Shown in pieces: positions 36,172-45,327 of a stretch of 64,000 bases of DNA (the stretch's first letter is position 1; each line of letters starts with the position of its first letter). The notes below the pieces were generated by a model. That model was given only the letters and a program-made list of their open reading frames with translations, searched no databases and was not told the DNA's origin. The DNA is from Azospirillum sp. (GTDB lineage: Bacteria > Pseudomonadota > Alphaproteobacteria > Azospirillales > Azospirillaceae), in the NCBI GenBank assembly GCA_027486405.1, contig JAIXPD010000057.1, positions 1 through 64,000 on the forward strand, given 5' to 3'. A program made the translations under genes and the position numbers.

Positions 36172-38508
36172 TTATTCCCGCACGACGTAGGTGTAGAAGC
36201 GGACCCGGCCATCCTCGCCGGTTTCGCGGTACAGGCCCTGGATTTCGTTGTCGAAACCGGGGAAGCGGTTCGCCCCTTCCTGGAACATCTTCAGGTAATC
36301 GATCATCGGGCGGGCGCGCTCGTCCAGCCGCTCGCCCGGAACCACGGTGGCGATGCCGGGCGGGTAGACGACGAACAGGGTGGTGGCGATCCGCCCGAAC
36401 GCCTCGTCGATCGGCACGTAATCGACGTTGTTGCGCACCAGATGGCGGGTGGCCTCGCGCGGCGGCATCACCATGGTGGGCAGATGCTGCGGGCGGAACA
36501 TGTTCCGCTGCAATTGGCTGGTTCCGGCCTCGCGGTAATAGGCGTGCATCGCCCCGCACAGGTCGCGCAGGCGGGTCCCGGTGTAACGCTGGGGCCGCTT
36601 GGCGACGAATTCGGGGATGACGTCCTCCAACAGGGCGTTGTCGTCGTGCAGGCGCTTGAAGGCCACCAACCCGCTCAACAGCGTGCCCGCCTTGCTCGAT
36701 TCCACACCCGGCGTCAGCAGGAACAGGATGGAGTTCAGATCGTTCTTTTCCGGGACGATGCGGTTTTCGCGCAGATACTGCGCCAGAACCGGGGCCGGAA
36801 CGCCGTGATCCTCATAGGCCCCGGTCTGGCGGTTGAAGCCGGGGGTCAGCAGGGTCAGCTTGTTCGGATCGGTCATGGCGTAGCCGGGGGCGACGTGCTG
36901 GAAGCCGTGCCAATCCGCGCCGGGGTGGAATTCCCAGTGATGGACGTTGGCGGCCAATTCGTCGGTCGGCACATCCTCCCACGCCATTTCAACGCCCTTG
37001 ACGCTGGTGCGGTCGGGCACGAAGGGGTCGAAGAACCAGCGACGGGCCGGGTCGCTCTCGCGCCCTTCGAACTCGCGGCGGATGGCGCGGATCTTTTTGC
37101 GCAGCTCGATGCCCAGGCGGATGGTGTCGTCCCACAGCACCTCGCCCGACCGGCCTTTCATCATCTGCGCGCCGACGTCCAGCGAAGCGAACAGCGGGTA
37201 GAAGGGCGAGGTCGAGGCGTGCAGCAGGAAGGTTTCGTTGAAACGGCGATGCTCCACCCGGCGGCGCTGCTTGCCGAGATGGCTGTCCTTCACATGGATT
37301 TGCGAGGCCTGCGAGAAGCTGGCGAGCTGCTTGTGCGTCGATTGGGTGGCGATGATGCCGGGGTGGTTTTCGCCCAACTCGTTCAGCCCCATGGCGAAGC
37401 GGCCCTTGAACAGCGGGTGGAATTTCAGGAACCCGGCCCACGCCTCGTCAAACAGGATGTAGTCGCAGAGATGACCGATCTTGGCCAAAATCGTCTCGGC
37501 GCTGTAGATGGTCCCGTCGTAGCTGCATTGCTGGATCACCGCCGCGCGGAACGGGCGTTCGCGCTTCCAGGCGTCCGGATCCGTGACCAACGGGTTGTTG
37601 CGGATCTTCTCGCGGATGCGCTCCTCGTCCAGCGCCTCATGGTCGATCGGGCCGATCAGGCCGAAGGGGTTGCGGTCGGTTTCCAGGAAGATCGGGATGC
37701 CGCCGCCCAGGAACAGGCCGCCATGGTGGGCCGCCTTGTGGTTGTTGCGGTCGAACAGCACCAGATCATCTTCGGCCACCAGCGCCGACAGCACGATCTT
37801 GTTGGACGCCGAGGTGCCGTTCAGCACGAAATAGGTGCGCTCCGCCCCGAAAATCTCGGCGGCTTCCTTTTGCGCCTTCAGCGCCGGGCCTTCGTGGATC
37901 AGCAGATCGCCCATCTCCAACACCGAATTGTCGATGTCGTCGCGGAACACCGCCTCGCCCAGATGCTCGACGAAAATCCGCCCGATGGGGCTGCGGTTGT
38001 AGAAGATGCCGCCGTTGTGGCCGGGGCAGGTCCACAGCTGGTTGCCTTCCTCCGCGTAATCGACCAGCGCGCCGAAGAAGGGGGTTTTCAGGGTTTCGGC
38101 GTATTGCTTCAACCGGCTGACCAGATTCTTGGCGATGAATTCCGGCGTTTCTTCGGCCAGGAAGACGTAACCATCGACCTGATTCAGCACGTCCACCGGA
38201 ATGTCTTCCAGGCGTTGGCGGCGCACCAGCAGGATGATCGGCATTTCCAGGCCGCGCGCGCGGGCCAGCGCGATCAGCGAGGCGTTCTTGCCGTCCAGCC
38301 CGCGCTTGCCCCAATCGACGATCATGCAGCCGATGGCGGCGTCGGTGCGGATCGCCAGTTCGGCGTCCTCGATCCGGCGGGTCCGCACGACCTGGAAGCC
38401 CAGCCGCTCCACCTCCGACAGGATCTGTTGCAGCCGCACCCCTTCCAGCTCATCGACCTCGAAGTTCGGCGCGCAGATCAGGACATTGAAACGACGGAAG
38501 AATTCCAT
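36172..38508 (-). CDS. Orn/Lys/Arg decarboxylase, PLP-dependent
   Basis: A 778-residue fold-type I decarboxylase of the inducible large class. An N-terminal wing domain (about 1-130) is followed by the PLP domain with TCPGHNGG, the substrate-pocket region FDEAWAGF, and Schiff-base Lys393 in STHKQLAS. The C-terminal domain (from about 630) ends VVYPPGIATVVPGE. Sequence cannot safely separate arginine, ornithine and lysine use. Decarboxylation would give agmatine, putrescine or cadaverine. It converges on the TyrR-like gene with a four-base gap. A 15-bp-period repeat lies 42-86 bp upstream of the start. Confidence 0.9.
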   Translation of the reverse strand: MEFFRRFNVLICAPNFEVDELEGVRLQQILSEVERLGFQVVRTRRIEDAELAIRTDAAIGCMIVDWGKRGLDGKNASLIALARARGLEMPIILLVRRQRLEDIPVDVLNQVDGYVFLAEETPEFIAKNLVSRLKQYAETLKTPFFGALVDYAEEGNQLWTCPGHNGGIFYNRSPIGRIFVEHLGEAVFRDDIDNSVLEMGDLLIHEGPALKAQKEAAEIFGAERTYFVLNGTSASNKIVLSALVAEDDLVLFDRNNHKAAHHGGLFLGGGIPIFLETDRNPFGLIGPIDHEALDEERIREKIRNNPLVTDPDAWKRERPFRAAVIQQCSYDGTIYSAETILAKIGHLCDYILFDEAWAGFLKFHPLFKGRFAMGLNELGENHPGIIATQSTHKQLASFSQASQIHVKDSHLGKQRRRVEHRRFNETFLLHASTSPFYPLFASLDVGAQMMKGRSGEVLWDDTIRLGIELRKKIRAIRREFEGRESDPARRWFFDPFVPDRTSVKGVEMAWEDVPTDELAANVHHWEFHPGADWHGFQHVAPGYAMTDPNKLTLLTPGFNRQTGAYEDHGVPAPVLAQYLRENRIVPEKNDLNSILFLLTPGVESSKAGTLLSGLVAFKRLHDDNALLEDVIPEFVAKRPQRYTGTRLRDLCGAMHAYYREAGTSQLQRNMFRPQHLPTMVMPPREATRHLVRNNVDYVPIDEAFGRIATTLFVVYPPGIATVVPGERLDERARPMIDYLKMFQEGANRFPGFDNEIQGLYRETGEDGRVRFYTYVVRE

Positions 38509-38549
38509 GCCGGGACTCCGGTTGGGCGGAAAGGAAGGGACAGGGCGAA

Positions 38550-38594
38550 GGTGTGAACGGTGGCGGTGTGAACCGCAACGGTGTGAACAGGGTG
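38550..38594. repeat. Three GGTGTGAAC units at 15-bp spacing
   Basis: GGTGTGAAC begins at 38550, 38565 and 38580, with diverged 6-nt linkers. The array lies upstream of the minus-strand decarboxylase gene and could be a slipped repeat or an array of activator sites. Confidence 0.75.
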
Positions 38595-38604
38595 GGCGGC
38601 GGGT

Positions 38605-39198
38605 TTATTCACCCGCCGGAACCGTGCCACCGAGATGATCGTCGGGCAACCGTCCATCGGCGGCACCGACGGAGCGTTGCAGAAAGACGCTGTCGGTCCA
38701 GCGCCCGAATTTGAAACCGACGGAGCGCAAGACCCCGGCCTCGACAAAGCCGCAGGCTTCGTGCAGGCGGCGCGATGGGATGTTGGAGCTGTCCACCACG
38801 GCGATCATCTGGCGGGTCTTGGTCTGTTCCAGCGCCTCGATCAGGGCGGGCAACAGACGCCGCCCGATGCCCATGCCGCGAAAATCCTTGTGGACGTAGA
38901 TCGAGTGTTCGACCGTGTAGCGGTAGGCCGGGCGTTTGCGGAAGGGCGCGGCGTAGGCGTAGCCGACCACGGTCCCGTCGAGATCGGCCACCAGATGCGG
39001 CAGGCGGCGTTTCAGCATCGCCTTGCGGCGGCGCTTCAATTCGTCCGGATGCAGGGGTTCCAGGTCGAACGGGCCAAGGCCGTGTTGGATGTGATAGCCG
39101 TAAATGTCCAACATCGCCGGAACATCCTCCTCGGTGGAGGGGCGGATGACGATGACGGGGGCTGAATCAGGCACGGGTCCCAACCTCTGCTGCCGCAA
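38605..39198 (-). CDS. GNAT acetyltransferase, phosphinothricin-type
   Basis: A 197-residue N-acetyltransferase. IRPSTEEDVPAMLDIYGYHI starts the domain, VEHSIYVHKDFRGMGIGRRLL holds the acetyl-CoA loop (RGMGIG), and SSNIPSRRLHEACGF is typical of the Pat/Bar-like branch that acetylates glutamate analogues or methionine derivatives. The true substrate is unknown. It lies 96 bp upstream of the decarboxylase start on the same strand. Confidence 0.87.
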   Translation of the reverse strand: MRQQRLGPVPDSAPVIVIRPSTEEDVPAMLDIYGYHIQHGLGPFDLEPLHPDELKRRRKAMLKRRLPHLVADLDGTVVGYAYAAPFRKRPAYRYTVEHSIYVHKDFRGMGIGRRLLPALIEALEQTKTRQMIAVVDSSNIPSRRLHEACGFVEAGVLRSVGFKFGRWTDSVFLQRSVGAADGRLPDDHLGGTVPAGE

Positions 39199-39299
39199 CG
39201 CCGGATCGCGTCGCGGCGGCAGGGTATCGCAAGACGATGACAGGGGTGTGACGGGGCGGCGTCAGAGTTTTGACCGCCGCCGCCCCACCCCGAAACGCC

Positions 39300-39686
39300 T
39301 CAGCGCATGCCCAGCGCGAAGACGGCGCCGGCGGCACCGCCGATGGCGGCCTGGTTGGCCACCGGCTGGGACAGGACATAGGTGGTCGCGGTGGACGACA
39401 CGCTGGACACGAAGGTCCCCGCCGCCGCCGCCGAGTCCAAAATCAGGGCACCCACCGCCGGGGCGGTGGCCGTGACCGCCGCACCCGCCGTGGTGACGGC
39501 GTTGCCGACCACCGGCGCGACCACGGGAAGGGCGTAAGGCAGGGCCACCGCACCGATGGCACCGCCGACCACCACCGTGGTGATGGTCCCGGCCCAGGAC
39601 GACGACGCGCCGCCTTCGGCGGCAACGGCCGGGGTGGCCAGAAGGCTCAAAGCCACAAGGGCGGGGGCCAGTTGGCGGATCGACAT
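39300..39686 (-). CDS. Small exported Gly/Ala/Val-rich protein
   Basis: A 128-residue protein with a clear signal peptide (to about residue 22, ATPAVAAEG). The mature part is almost entirely small and hydrophobic residues: VVVGGAIGAVALPYALPVVAPV, then repeated Ala/Val/Thr stretches. It could be a periplasmic or membrane-inserting low-complexity protein. ATG 39686 follows AGGAGAA; a longer frame upstream lacks that signal. I recognise no family. Confidence 0.65.
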   Translation of the reverse strand: MSIRQLAPALVALSLLATPAVAAEGGASSSWAGTITTVVVGGAIGAVALPYALPVVAPVVGNAVTTAGAAVTATAPAVGALILDSAAAAGTFVSSVSSTATTYVLSQPVANQAAIGGAAGAVFALGMR

Positions 39687-39828
39687 GCCGTTCTCCTGCT
39701 TGCGGCCGCCCATGCTTGGGATGGGGCGGCCAGGGTTGGAATCGTGTGTGATGCCAACAAGCTTGTGCAGGCCACCCGGTCGGCGCAAGGGGGAAATTGC
39801 CGCGCGCGGTCCAATTCGCACAATCGTC

Positions 39829-39878
39829 AAAAAACAACACCACCGCACCCGGGGAACAGGGGTTCCCCGGGTGCGGTG
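39829..39878 (-). terminator. Rho-independent terminator after the 3-hydroxyacyl-CoA dehydrogenase
   Basis: A perfect 17-bp stem (39841-39857 with 39862-39878) with an AGGG loop (plus strand) is followed on the minus strand by GTGTTG and TTTTTT. Confidence 0.88.
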
Positions 39879-39901
39879 GCGTGCAACAGCGTGTCAGGCG
39901 G

Positions 39902-40780
39902 TTACTTGCCGCTGTAGTCGTAGAAGCCCTTGCCCGACTTGCGGCCCAGATGACCGGCGTCCACCATTTCCTTCAACAGCGGCGCGGCGCGGTATTTCGG
40001 ATCGTTGAAGCCCTGATAGAACACATCCATGATGAACAGCATGGTGTCCAACCCGATCATGTCGGCCAGCGCCAACGGGCCGATCGGGTGGTTGCAGCCC
40101 AGCTTCATGCCCGCGTCGATGTCCTCGGCGGTCGCCAGCCCTTCCTGAAGCGCGAAGATCGCTTCATTAATCATCGGGCAGAGGATGCGGTTGACGGCGA
40201 AACCGGGGCTGTTCTTGGCGGTGATCGGGGCCTTGCCGACGCGCTTGGCGAACGCCATCGCCGCTTCGTGCGTGGCGTCGGAGGTCTGAAGGCCGCGAAT
40301 CAGCTCCAGCAGCGCCATCAGCGGCACCGGGTTGAAAAAGTGCATGCCGATGAAGCGGTCGGGACGGTCGGTCGCCGCCGCCAGCTTGGTGATGGAGATC
40401 GACGAAGTGTTGGTGGCGATCAGCGCCTCCGGCTTCAGCACAGCGGCCAGATCCTTCAGGATCTTGACCTTCAGCGCCTCGTTCTCGGTCGCGGCTTCGA
40501 TCACCAGATCGCAGGTGCCCAACGCTGCCTTGTCGGTGGTGGCGGTGATGCGGGCCAGGGCGGCGTCGCGGTCTTCCGCCGTCATCTTCTCTTTCTTGAC
40601 CAGCCGGTCGAGGCTGCCGCCGATGGTCTTCAGCCCACGGGCCACCGCCTCGTCGGAAATGTCGATCATCACCACGGTCAGGCCGGCGACGGCGCTGACC
40701 TGGGCGATGCCGTTGCCCATGGTCCCGGCCCCAATGACGCCAACGGTCTGGATCGTGGCGGCTGCGTTGCTCTCGGTCAT
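39902..40780 (-). CDS. hbd: 3-hydroxybutyryl-CoA dehydrogenase
   Basis: A 292-residue short-form 3-hydroxyacyl-CoA dehydrogenase without a fused hydratase. The NAD motif [10 protein letters not shown] is at 17-26. The catalytic dyad is His147 (MHFFNPV) and Glu159, at the family's 12-residue spacing, and the conserved Ser of NTSS is near 126-127. It interconverts 3-hydroxybutyryl-CoA and acetoacetyl-CoA for polyhydroxybutyrate or fatty-acid metabolism. It is monocistronic with its own terminator and diverges from the ABC operon at 41082. Confidence 0.93.
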   Translation of the reverse strand: MTESNAAATIQTVGVIGAGTMGNGIAQVSAVAGLTVVMIDISDEAVARGLKTIGGSLDRLVKKEKMTAEDRDAALARITATTDKAALGTCDLVIEAATENEALKVKILKDLAAVLKPEALIATNTSSISITKLAAATDRPDRFIGMHFFNPVPLMALLELIRGLQTSDATHEAAMAFAKRVGKAPITAKNSPGFAVNRILCPMINEAIFALQEGLATAEDIDAGMKLGCNHPIGPLALADMIGLDTMLFIMDVFYQGFNDPKYRAAPLLKEMVDAGHLGRKSGKGFYDYSGK

Positions 40781-40895
40781 CGTCCTCGGTTCCTTTTTTT
40801 GGTTCGCAGGTGCAGCATCATTACACCCTTTTCCGTTGCGTCGCGATGACTCGTCGTCGCACGTCGCCGCCGTTGACGGTGGGCGCGCGCGATGA

Positions 40896-40946
40896 TCGGC
40901 GGAAATCCGCCGAGGCGCGGCGGACCATCGGCGGAATTTCGCCGAT
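40896..40946. promoter_or_regulatory. Pair of matched palindromes, 32 bp apart
   Basis: TCGGCGGAAATCCGCCGA (40896-40913) is a perfect 8-2-8 inverted repeat. ATCGGCGGAATTTCGCCGAT (40927-40946) is nearly perfect and shares the same core. Their centres are exactly 32 bp apart, three helical turns. They lie in the 301-bp divergent region between hbd and the ABC operon. Confidence 0.6.
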
Positions 40947-41023
40947 GCGGGCGGGCCGCTCCCACGCGCCGCGCTGTGTTTTCAATTGTTTGAGCCGCCA
41001 ACAGCGGGCGGCACGGCGTTTGC

Positions 41024-41037
41024 TGAACGGTCGGTCA
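41024..41037. promoter_or_regulatory. Imperfect palindrome resembling a TetR-type operator
   Basis: TGAACGGTCGGTCA has one mismatch from symmetry and lies 45 bp before the ABC binding-protein start. It resembles TetR-family operators, but no TetR gene is nearby. Confidence 0.3.
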
Positions 41038-41081
41038 ACCGCAACGCCGGTGTTGCGGACAAACGCCCTTGGGAGAGAGTG

Positions 41082-42056
41082 ATGCGCAAGACCAGCCTGA
41101 TCGCCGCCGCCGCGTTGGCCGCCGCCCTGGCCTCCACCACCGCCACCGCCGCCGATCTGGTCCGACTCGGCAACCTGAAATTCGCCCATTACGGCGCGGT
41201 GTCCTACATGAAGGAGATTGCCGGAAAATACGATCTGAAGATCGAGGAGCGGGTGTTCCCCAAGGGCATCGACATTCTGCCCGCCATCGTCGCCGGTGAG
41301 ATCGACGTGGCCGCCAGCGCGGTGGACGCGGCCATCGCCGGACGCGCGTCGGGCGTGCCGATCTACGCGGTGGCCGGTTTTGCCAAGGGCGGGGCGCGCA
41401 TCGTCGCCAAGCCGAACGCGGGCATCAAGACCATCGGCGACCTGAAGGGCAAGAAGGTCGCCACCCCGCGCGGCGGCGCGCAGGAACTGGTGTTGCTGGC
41501 CGAACTGGCCAAGCACGGCCTGAGCTGGTCGGACCGTCCGGGCAAGGACGTGCAGATCACCTACATGGCCTACGCCGACATGAATCAGGCGCTGTTGGCG
41601 GGCAGCATCGACGCGATGTCGCAGTCCGAACCGCAATCGAGCCAGGCGATCAACAAGGGCTTTGGCGTCGAGGTCATCAAGCCCTACGACACCGAACTGG
41701 GCGAGCCGGTGCGCTCCCTCGTCGTCACCGAGGATTTCTACACCAAGAAGCCCGAAATCGCCGAACGGCTGATCCGCTGCTTTGTCGAGGCGACGGCCAC
41801 CTTCATCGCCCAACCGGCGCTGGCCGAAGCCTATGTTCGAGACAAGATGTTCAAGGGCCAGGTCAGCAGCGAGGATTACAAGGACGCCATCGGCAATTCG
41901 CCCTTCTCCTATGACCTGTCGGTCGAGCATGTCCAGATCACCACGGATCTGATGCAGAAATACGGCGTCGGCCGGATGGAGAACCCGCCCAAGGCCGCCG
42001 ACTGGGTCAAGCTGGACCTGCTCGCCAAGGCCAAGGCGTCGGTCAAGACCAACTGA
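41082..42056 (+). CDS. ABC binding protein, NitT/TauT (sulfonate) type
   Basis: A 324-residue exported receptor with a Sec signal peptide cut near ATAAD (about residue 23). The fold is SsuA/TauA-like (GKKVATPRGGAQELVLLAEL, then AMSQSEPQSSQAI). ATG 41082 follows GGGAGAGAG. It is the first gene of a complete ABC operon with permease and ATPase. The family imports nitrate, taurine, alkanesulfonates, thiamine precursors or aromatic acids; nothing here fixes the ligand, and no desulfonation genes are present. Confidence 0.9.
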   Translation: MRKTSLIAAAALAAALASTTATAADLVRLGNLKFAHYGAVSYMKEIAGKYDLKIEERVFPKGIDILPAIVAGEIDVAASAVDAAIAGRASGVPIYAVAGFAKGGARIVAKPNAGIKTIGDLKGKKVATPRGGAQELVLLAELAKHGLSWSDRPGKDVQITYMAYADMNQALLAGSIDAMSQSEPQSSQAINKGFGVEVIKPYDTELGEPVRSLVVTEDFYTKKPEIAERLIRCFVEATATFIAQPALAEAYVRDKMFKGQVSSEDYKDAIGNSPFSYDLSVEHVQITTDLMQKYGVGRMENPPKAADWVKLDLLAKAKASVKTN

Positions 42057-42087
42057 TCCAGCCCGCTCCGCCGGAAGGAACCTCCCG

Positions 42088-42921
42088 ATGTCCAACGCCT
42101 CGTCCAAAACCTCCGCCGCGTCGATTCTGCGCGGATCCCTTGTTCCCTTGCTGGTGGTCGCCTTCTGGCAGGCGCTCTCCTCCTCCGGCCTCATCAACCC
42201 GGTGGTGCTGCCCTCTCCGGTCGCGGTGGTGGTGCGCTGGTGGGCCTATCTGCTGCCCGCCGAAGCCTATGACCCGGCGCAATCGGGCTGGTTCCTGTGG
42301 GCGCTGTCGGGTGAGATGCTGACCGACGCCTGGTCCAGCCTCTACCGTGTCGTGCTCGGCTTTGCCGTCGGGGCCGGGCTGGCCCTGCCGCTGGGGCTGG
42401 TGATGGGCACCAGCGAGCGGGCCTATGGGCTGATGGATCCGCTGTTGCAGGTGCTGCGCCCGATCCCGCCCATCGCCTACATCCCGCTCGCCATCCTGTG
42501 GTTTGGCTTGGGCAACGCGCCCGCCATCTTCCTGATCGCCATCGGCGCGTTTTTTCCGGTGCTGATGAACACCATCGCCGGGGTTCGCCACGTCGATGGC
42601 ATCTATCTGCGCGCCGCCCGCAATCTGGGGGCCGGGCCGACCACCATGTTCCTGCGCGTCATCCTGCCCGCCGCCACCCCCTACATCCTGGCCGGTGCCC
42701 GCATCGGCATCGGCACCGCCTTCATCGTCGTCATCGTGTCGGAGATGATCGCGGTGAACGCCGGGTTGGGCTTCCGCATCCTGGAAGCGCGCGAGTTCAT
42801 GTGGTCCGACAAGATCATCGCCGGGATGTTCACCATCGGTCTGCTGGGACTGGCCATCGACATCGCGATGAACCGTTTGAACAATCACCTGCTGCGTTGG
42901 CATCGCGGCTTGGACAGTTGA
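42088..42921 (+). CDS. ABC transporter permease, SsuC/TauC type
   Basis: A 277-residue membrane protein with about six helices. The coupling loop reads RAARNLGAGPTTMFLRVILPAA, and a typical RPIPPIAYIPLAILWFGLG segment precedes it. It is 31 bp behind the binding-protein gene and 19 bp before the ATPase gene. Confidence 0.92.
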   Translation: MSNASSKTSAASILRGSLVPLLVVAFWQALSSSGLINPVVLPSPVAVVVRWWAYLLPAEAYDPAQSGWFLWALSGEMLTDAWSSLYRVVLGFAVGAGLALPLGLVMGTSERAYGLMDPLLQVLRPIPPIAYIPLAILWFGLGNAPAIFLIAIGAFFPVLMNTIAGVRHVDGIYLRAARNLGAGPTTMFLRVILPAATPYILAGARIGIGTAFIVVIVSEMIAVNAGLGFRILEAREFMWSDKIIAGMFTIGLLGLAIDIAMNRLNNHLLRWHRGLDS

Positions 42922-42940
42922 GCGCGGGGGAGACATCGCA

Positions 42941-43801
42941 ATGGCCCGCTTGTTGACAATGACCCAGGATGACGCCGCCATGACCACCATCCCCGCCAGC
43001 CAGACCGCCGTTCCCCAGATCCAGGTTCGTGGGGTGGAGAAGGTCTTCACCGTCGGCGCGCAGAAAATCGTCGCCCTTCAGAACATCGATCTGGACGTGC
43101 AGAAGGGCGAGTTCGTCTGTCTGCTCGGCCCGTCGGGCTGCGGCAAATCCACCCTGCTGAACGCGGTCGCCGGGTTCCAGCCGCCGACGCGCGGGACCGT
43201 CACGGCGGATGGCAAGGCGGTGATGGGGCCGGGGCCGGATCGCGGCATGGTGTTCCAGGAATACGCCCTGTTCCCCTGGATGACGGTGGCGGAAAACGTC
43301 GCCTTCGGCCTTCAGATCAAGAGCATGGGCAAGGCGGAGATCACCGCCCGCGTCGATGCCCTGCTGGAAAAGCTGCATTTGCAGGATTTCCGCCACCGTT
43401 ACCCCAAGGATCTGTCGGGTGGAATGCGCCAGCGCGTCGCCATCGCCCGCGTTCTGGCGCTCGACAGCCCGATCCTGTTGATGGACGAGCCGTTCGGCGC
43501 GCTCGACGCCCTGACCCGCCGCACCCTTCAGGACGAGTTGCTGCGGATTTGGCAGGAGGTCGGCAAGACCATCCTGTTCGTCACCCATTCCATCGAGGAA
43601 AGCATCTATCTGGCCGACCGGATCATCGTCATGACCTACCGGCCCGGAACCATCAAGCAGGACGTGCGGGTCGACATGCCGCGCCCGCGCGATGGCGCGT
43701 CGGCGGAGTTCAACCGCTTGAAGCGCGACCTCTCGCTGATGGTGATGGAGGAGCAGCAGCGCTTCAGCGCCGACGAAATCCGCTCCGTCACGGCGGATTG
43801 A
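42941..43801 (+). CDS. ABC transporter ATPase, SsuB/TauB type
   Basis: A 286-residue ATPase. Walker A is GPSGCGKST (about 64-72), the signature is LSGGMRQR (about 157-164), Walker B is ILLMDEPFGALD, and the switch His is in VTHSIEES. The GGGGGAG ribosome site is eight bases from ATG 42941. A short Thr/Gln-rich N-terminal extension precedes the domain. It ends the operon, followed by a bidirectional terminator. Confidence 0.93.
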   Translation: MARLLTMTQDDAAMTTIPASQTAVPQIQVRGVEKVFTVGAQKIVALQNIDLDVQKGEFVCLLGPSGCGKSTLLNAVAGFQPPTRGTVTADGKAVMGPGPDRGMVFQEYALFPWMTVAENVAFGLQIKSMGKAEITARVDALLEKLHLQDFRHRYPKDLSGGMRQRVAIARVLALDSPILLMDEPFGALDALTRRTLQDELLRIWQEVGKTILFVTHSIEESIYLADRIIVMTYRPGTIKQDVRVDMPRPRDGASAEFNRLKRDLSLMVMEEQQRFSADEIRSVTAD

Positions 43802-43833
43802 TCGCGAAACAGGCAGAAACGGGTTGAGACGAC

Positions 43834-43869
43834 AAAAGCCCCTTTCCCGGCGTGGGAAAGGGGCTTTTT
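43834..43869. terminator. Bidirectional rho-independent terminator
   Basis: A 15-bp stem (43834-43848 with 43854-43868) is flanked by A-runs and T-runs on both sides. It serves the ABC operon on the plus strand and the small gene at 43876 on the minus strand. Confidence 0.92.
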
Positions 43870-43875
43870 GTTCGA

Positions 43876-44151
43876 TCAGTGATGGACGGCCATCCGCCCG
43901 GTTTCGACGCGGGCGATGGCGGGCAGGCCGCGCAGGAAGTCGGCCCCGAGGTCGGTCGCCTCGATCAGGACATGGCCGGAACGGTCCTGGCCGCGCACGC
44001 GCGCTTCGCGCGCCATGCCGGCGCGGCGCACCGCGTCCGACAATTCGGACACGGCCTTCCACACGCGGGCGCGGTGTTCAGCGGCGCTGGCGCAGCCCGA
44101 GGGGTCCGCAACAGCCAGTGTGACGGTGAAGGAATGCAATTCGATCGCCAT
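43876..44151 (-). CDS. Hypothetical protein (91 aa)
   Basis: A small soluble protein of unknown family, MAIELHSFTVTLAV at the start and DRSGHVLIEATDLG near the end, with a plausible beta-alpha pattern. The ribosome site is weak. It ends just before the bidirectional terminator, which supports a real transcript on this strand. Confidence 0.55.
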   Translation of the reverse strand: MAIELHSFTVTLAVADPSGCASAAEHRARVWKAVSELSDAVRRAGMAREARVRGQDRSGHVLIEATDLGADFLRGLPAIARVETGRMAVHH

Positions 44152-44227
44152 GGCGACACCAATGAATGACGAGTTTGGGTGTGGGGCGGTTGCCCCGGAT
44201 GTCTTCAGGCCACTGGGATCGCGAGAT

Positions 44228-44527
44228 TCAGTCGTAACGGGGGAGTTTGCTCAAGACAATCTGGCTGACGAGGCCATTCAACAGGGCGATGCCGCGCTGT
44301 TCGTCGCGCGCGCGCGGCACTCGATCCGGATGATGGACGAAGCGGGCCGCAGCGAGGGGGGACAACGCAAGGGGGCGCAAGACAGGGGGGCGCAAGACAG
44401 GGGCGCGCAAAGCGGGAGGGGCGTCGAAAGAGGGATTCTGGTGATCGACGCCCATGCGTCTGGGGGGCGTCGCGTCGCAGGCCAGGGCGGCGTCCGCCGT
44501 GCCACAGGCCAAGGTCTTCAGGATCAT
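44228..44527 (-). CDS. Possible small protein (99 aa)
   Basis: ATG 44527 has a good AGGAAG site nine bases upstream and could start an operon with the 43876 gene. The product contains an Arg/Pro/Leu repeat (RAPVLRPPVLRPLALSPL) made by a 15-bp DNA repeat and resembles no family I know. A longer plus-strand frame covers the same DNA. Composition is ambiguous, so treat this as tentative. Confidence 0.3.
   Translation of the reverse strand: MILKTLACGTADAALACDATPPRRMGVDHQNPSFDAPPALRAPVLRPPVLRPLALSPLAAARFVHHPDRVPRARDEQRGIALLNGLVSQIVLSKLPRYD
44366..44420. repeat. Tandem repeat, 15-bp period
   Basis: CGCAAGACAGGGGGG at 44376 is followed by CGCAAGACAGGGGCG at 44391 and a diverged third unit at 44406. 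A partial copy begins at 44366. Confidence 0.8.
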
Positions 44528-44772
44528 GGATGGCACCTTCCTATCGGTGGGTTCAAACGATTGACCGAACCAACATTAATCCTTTTGGCAGGGGCCGACA
44601 ACCGGCCCTCTGACCAAAGTCTGTGACAAGTCGATGACCCTGACCGGTCGATCAAAACCCGCGACCCGCAAGCCTTTGATGGAGTGAACATGGCCGGGGC
44701 CGCTCTATTCCACACATGCGTTTTTTCGGTGGCGGACCCCGCGCGTGTGGCCGGGCTGGCGCGTGTGGGGGA

Positions 44773-45327
44773 TCAGGTCTTGAGGAGGCCGCCCGGCCCC
44801 GCCGGGGGAATGGCCGGGGTGGTGGTCGGGGGGGGCGCCGGGGCCGTGGGGGCTGGAGTCGCCGGAGACGTCGGGGCGGGAGTCCGCCAGCCATCGATGG
44901 CGCGCTTGAGCCCGTCCAGCTTGGCTTCGGCCCCGTCGCGGGCCTCGTTCACCGACCGGGTGATGACCGCGCACAGCTCCGCCCGCCGCTTGGGATCGTT
45001 GCGGCTGGCCTCGATGGCGCGGGCGACGTCGTCGGTGTTGCCCGCGCTGTTGGGCGCGTTGGCGGGCGGGACCGATTTCGGATCGATGCCCAGCAGCGGC
45101 AACAGATAGTCCCGGCCCTTCTCGCGAGCCAGGGCCAACGCCTTGTCGCCGAACAGTTCGGCGGCGGCCATGCCGGAGTCCCAGGCTCCCAGCGCGGCCG
45201 ACACGGTCGGACTGCATGGGGCGTCGGCGGACTGCGCCGCCGCTGGCGTGGACAGGGCCAGAAGCCCCCCAACCAGCGCGGCGGAAACGGTCAGAACGGC
45301 GGGGCGGGTCGCGGGTGTGCGGATCAT
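44773..45327 (-). CDS. Hypothetical exported protein with Pro/Thr-rich tail
   Basis: A 184-residue protein with a signal peptide to about residue 28 (STPAAAQSA). A Cys-containing helical domain (about 30-145) carries two Cys (PCSPTV and ELCAVI) that could form a disulfide. A low-complexity Pro/Thr/Ala tail (about 148-178) follows. ATG 45327 follows AAGGA; a longer frame upstream lacks such a site. No family recognised. Probably periplasmic. Confidence 0.65.
   Translation of the reverse strand: MIRTPATRPAVLTVSAALVGGLLALSTPAAAQSADAPCSPTVSAALGAWDSGMAAAELFGDKALALAREKGRDYLLPLLGIDPKSVPPANAPNSAGNTDDVARAIEASRNDPKRRAELCAVITRSVNEARDGAEAKLDGLKRAIDGWRTPAPTSPATPAPTAPAPPPTTTPAIPPAGPGGLLKT

Noticed and set aside
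38550..38594. CRISPR-like short repeats
   Set aside because: The units are 9 bp with 6-bp linkers, far below CRISPR repeat and spacer sizes, and no cas genes are present.
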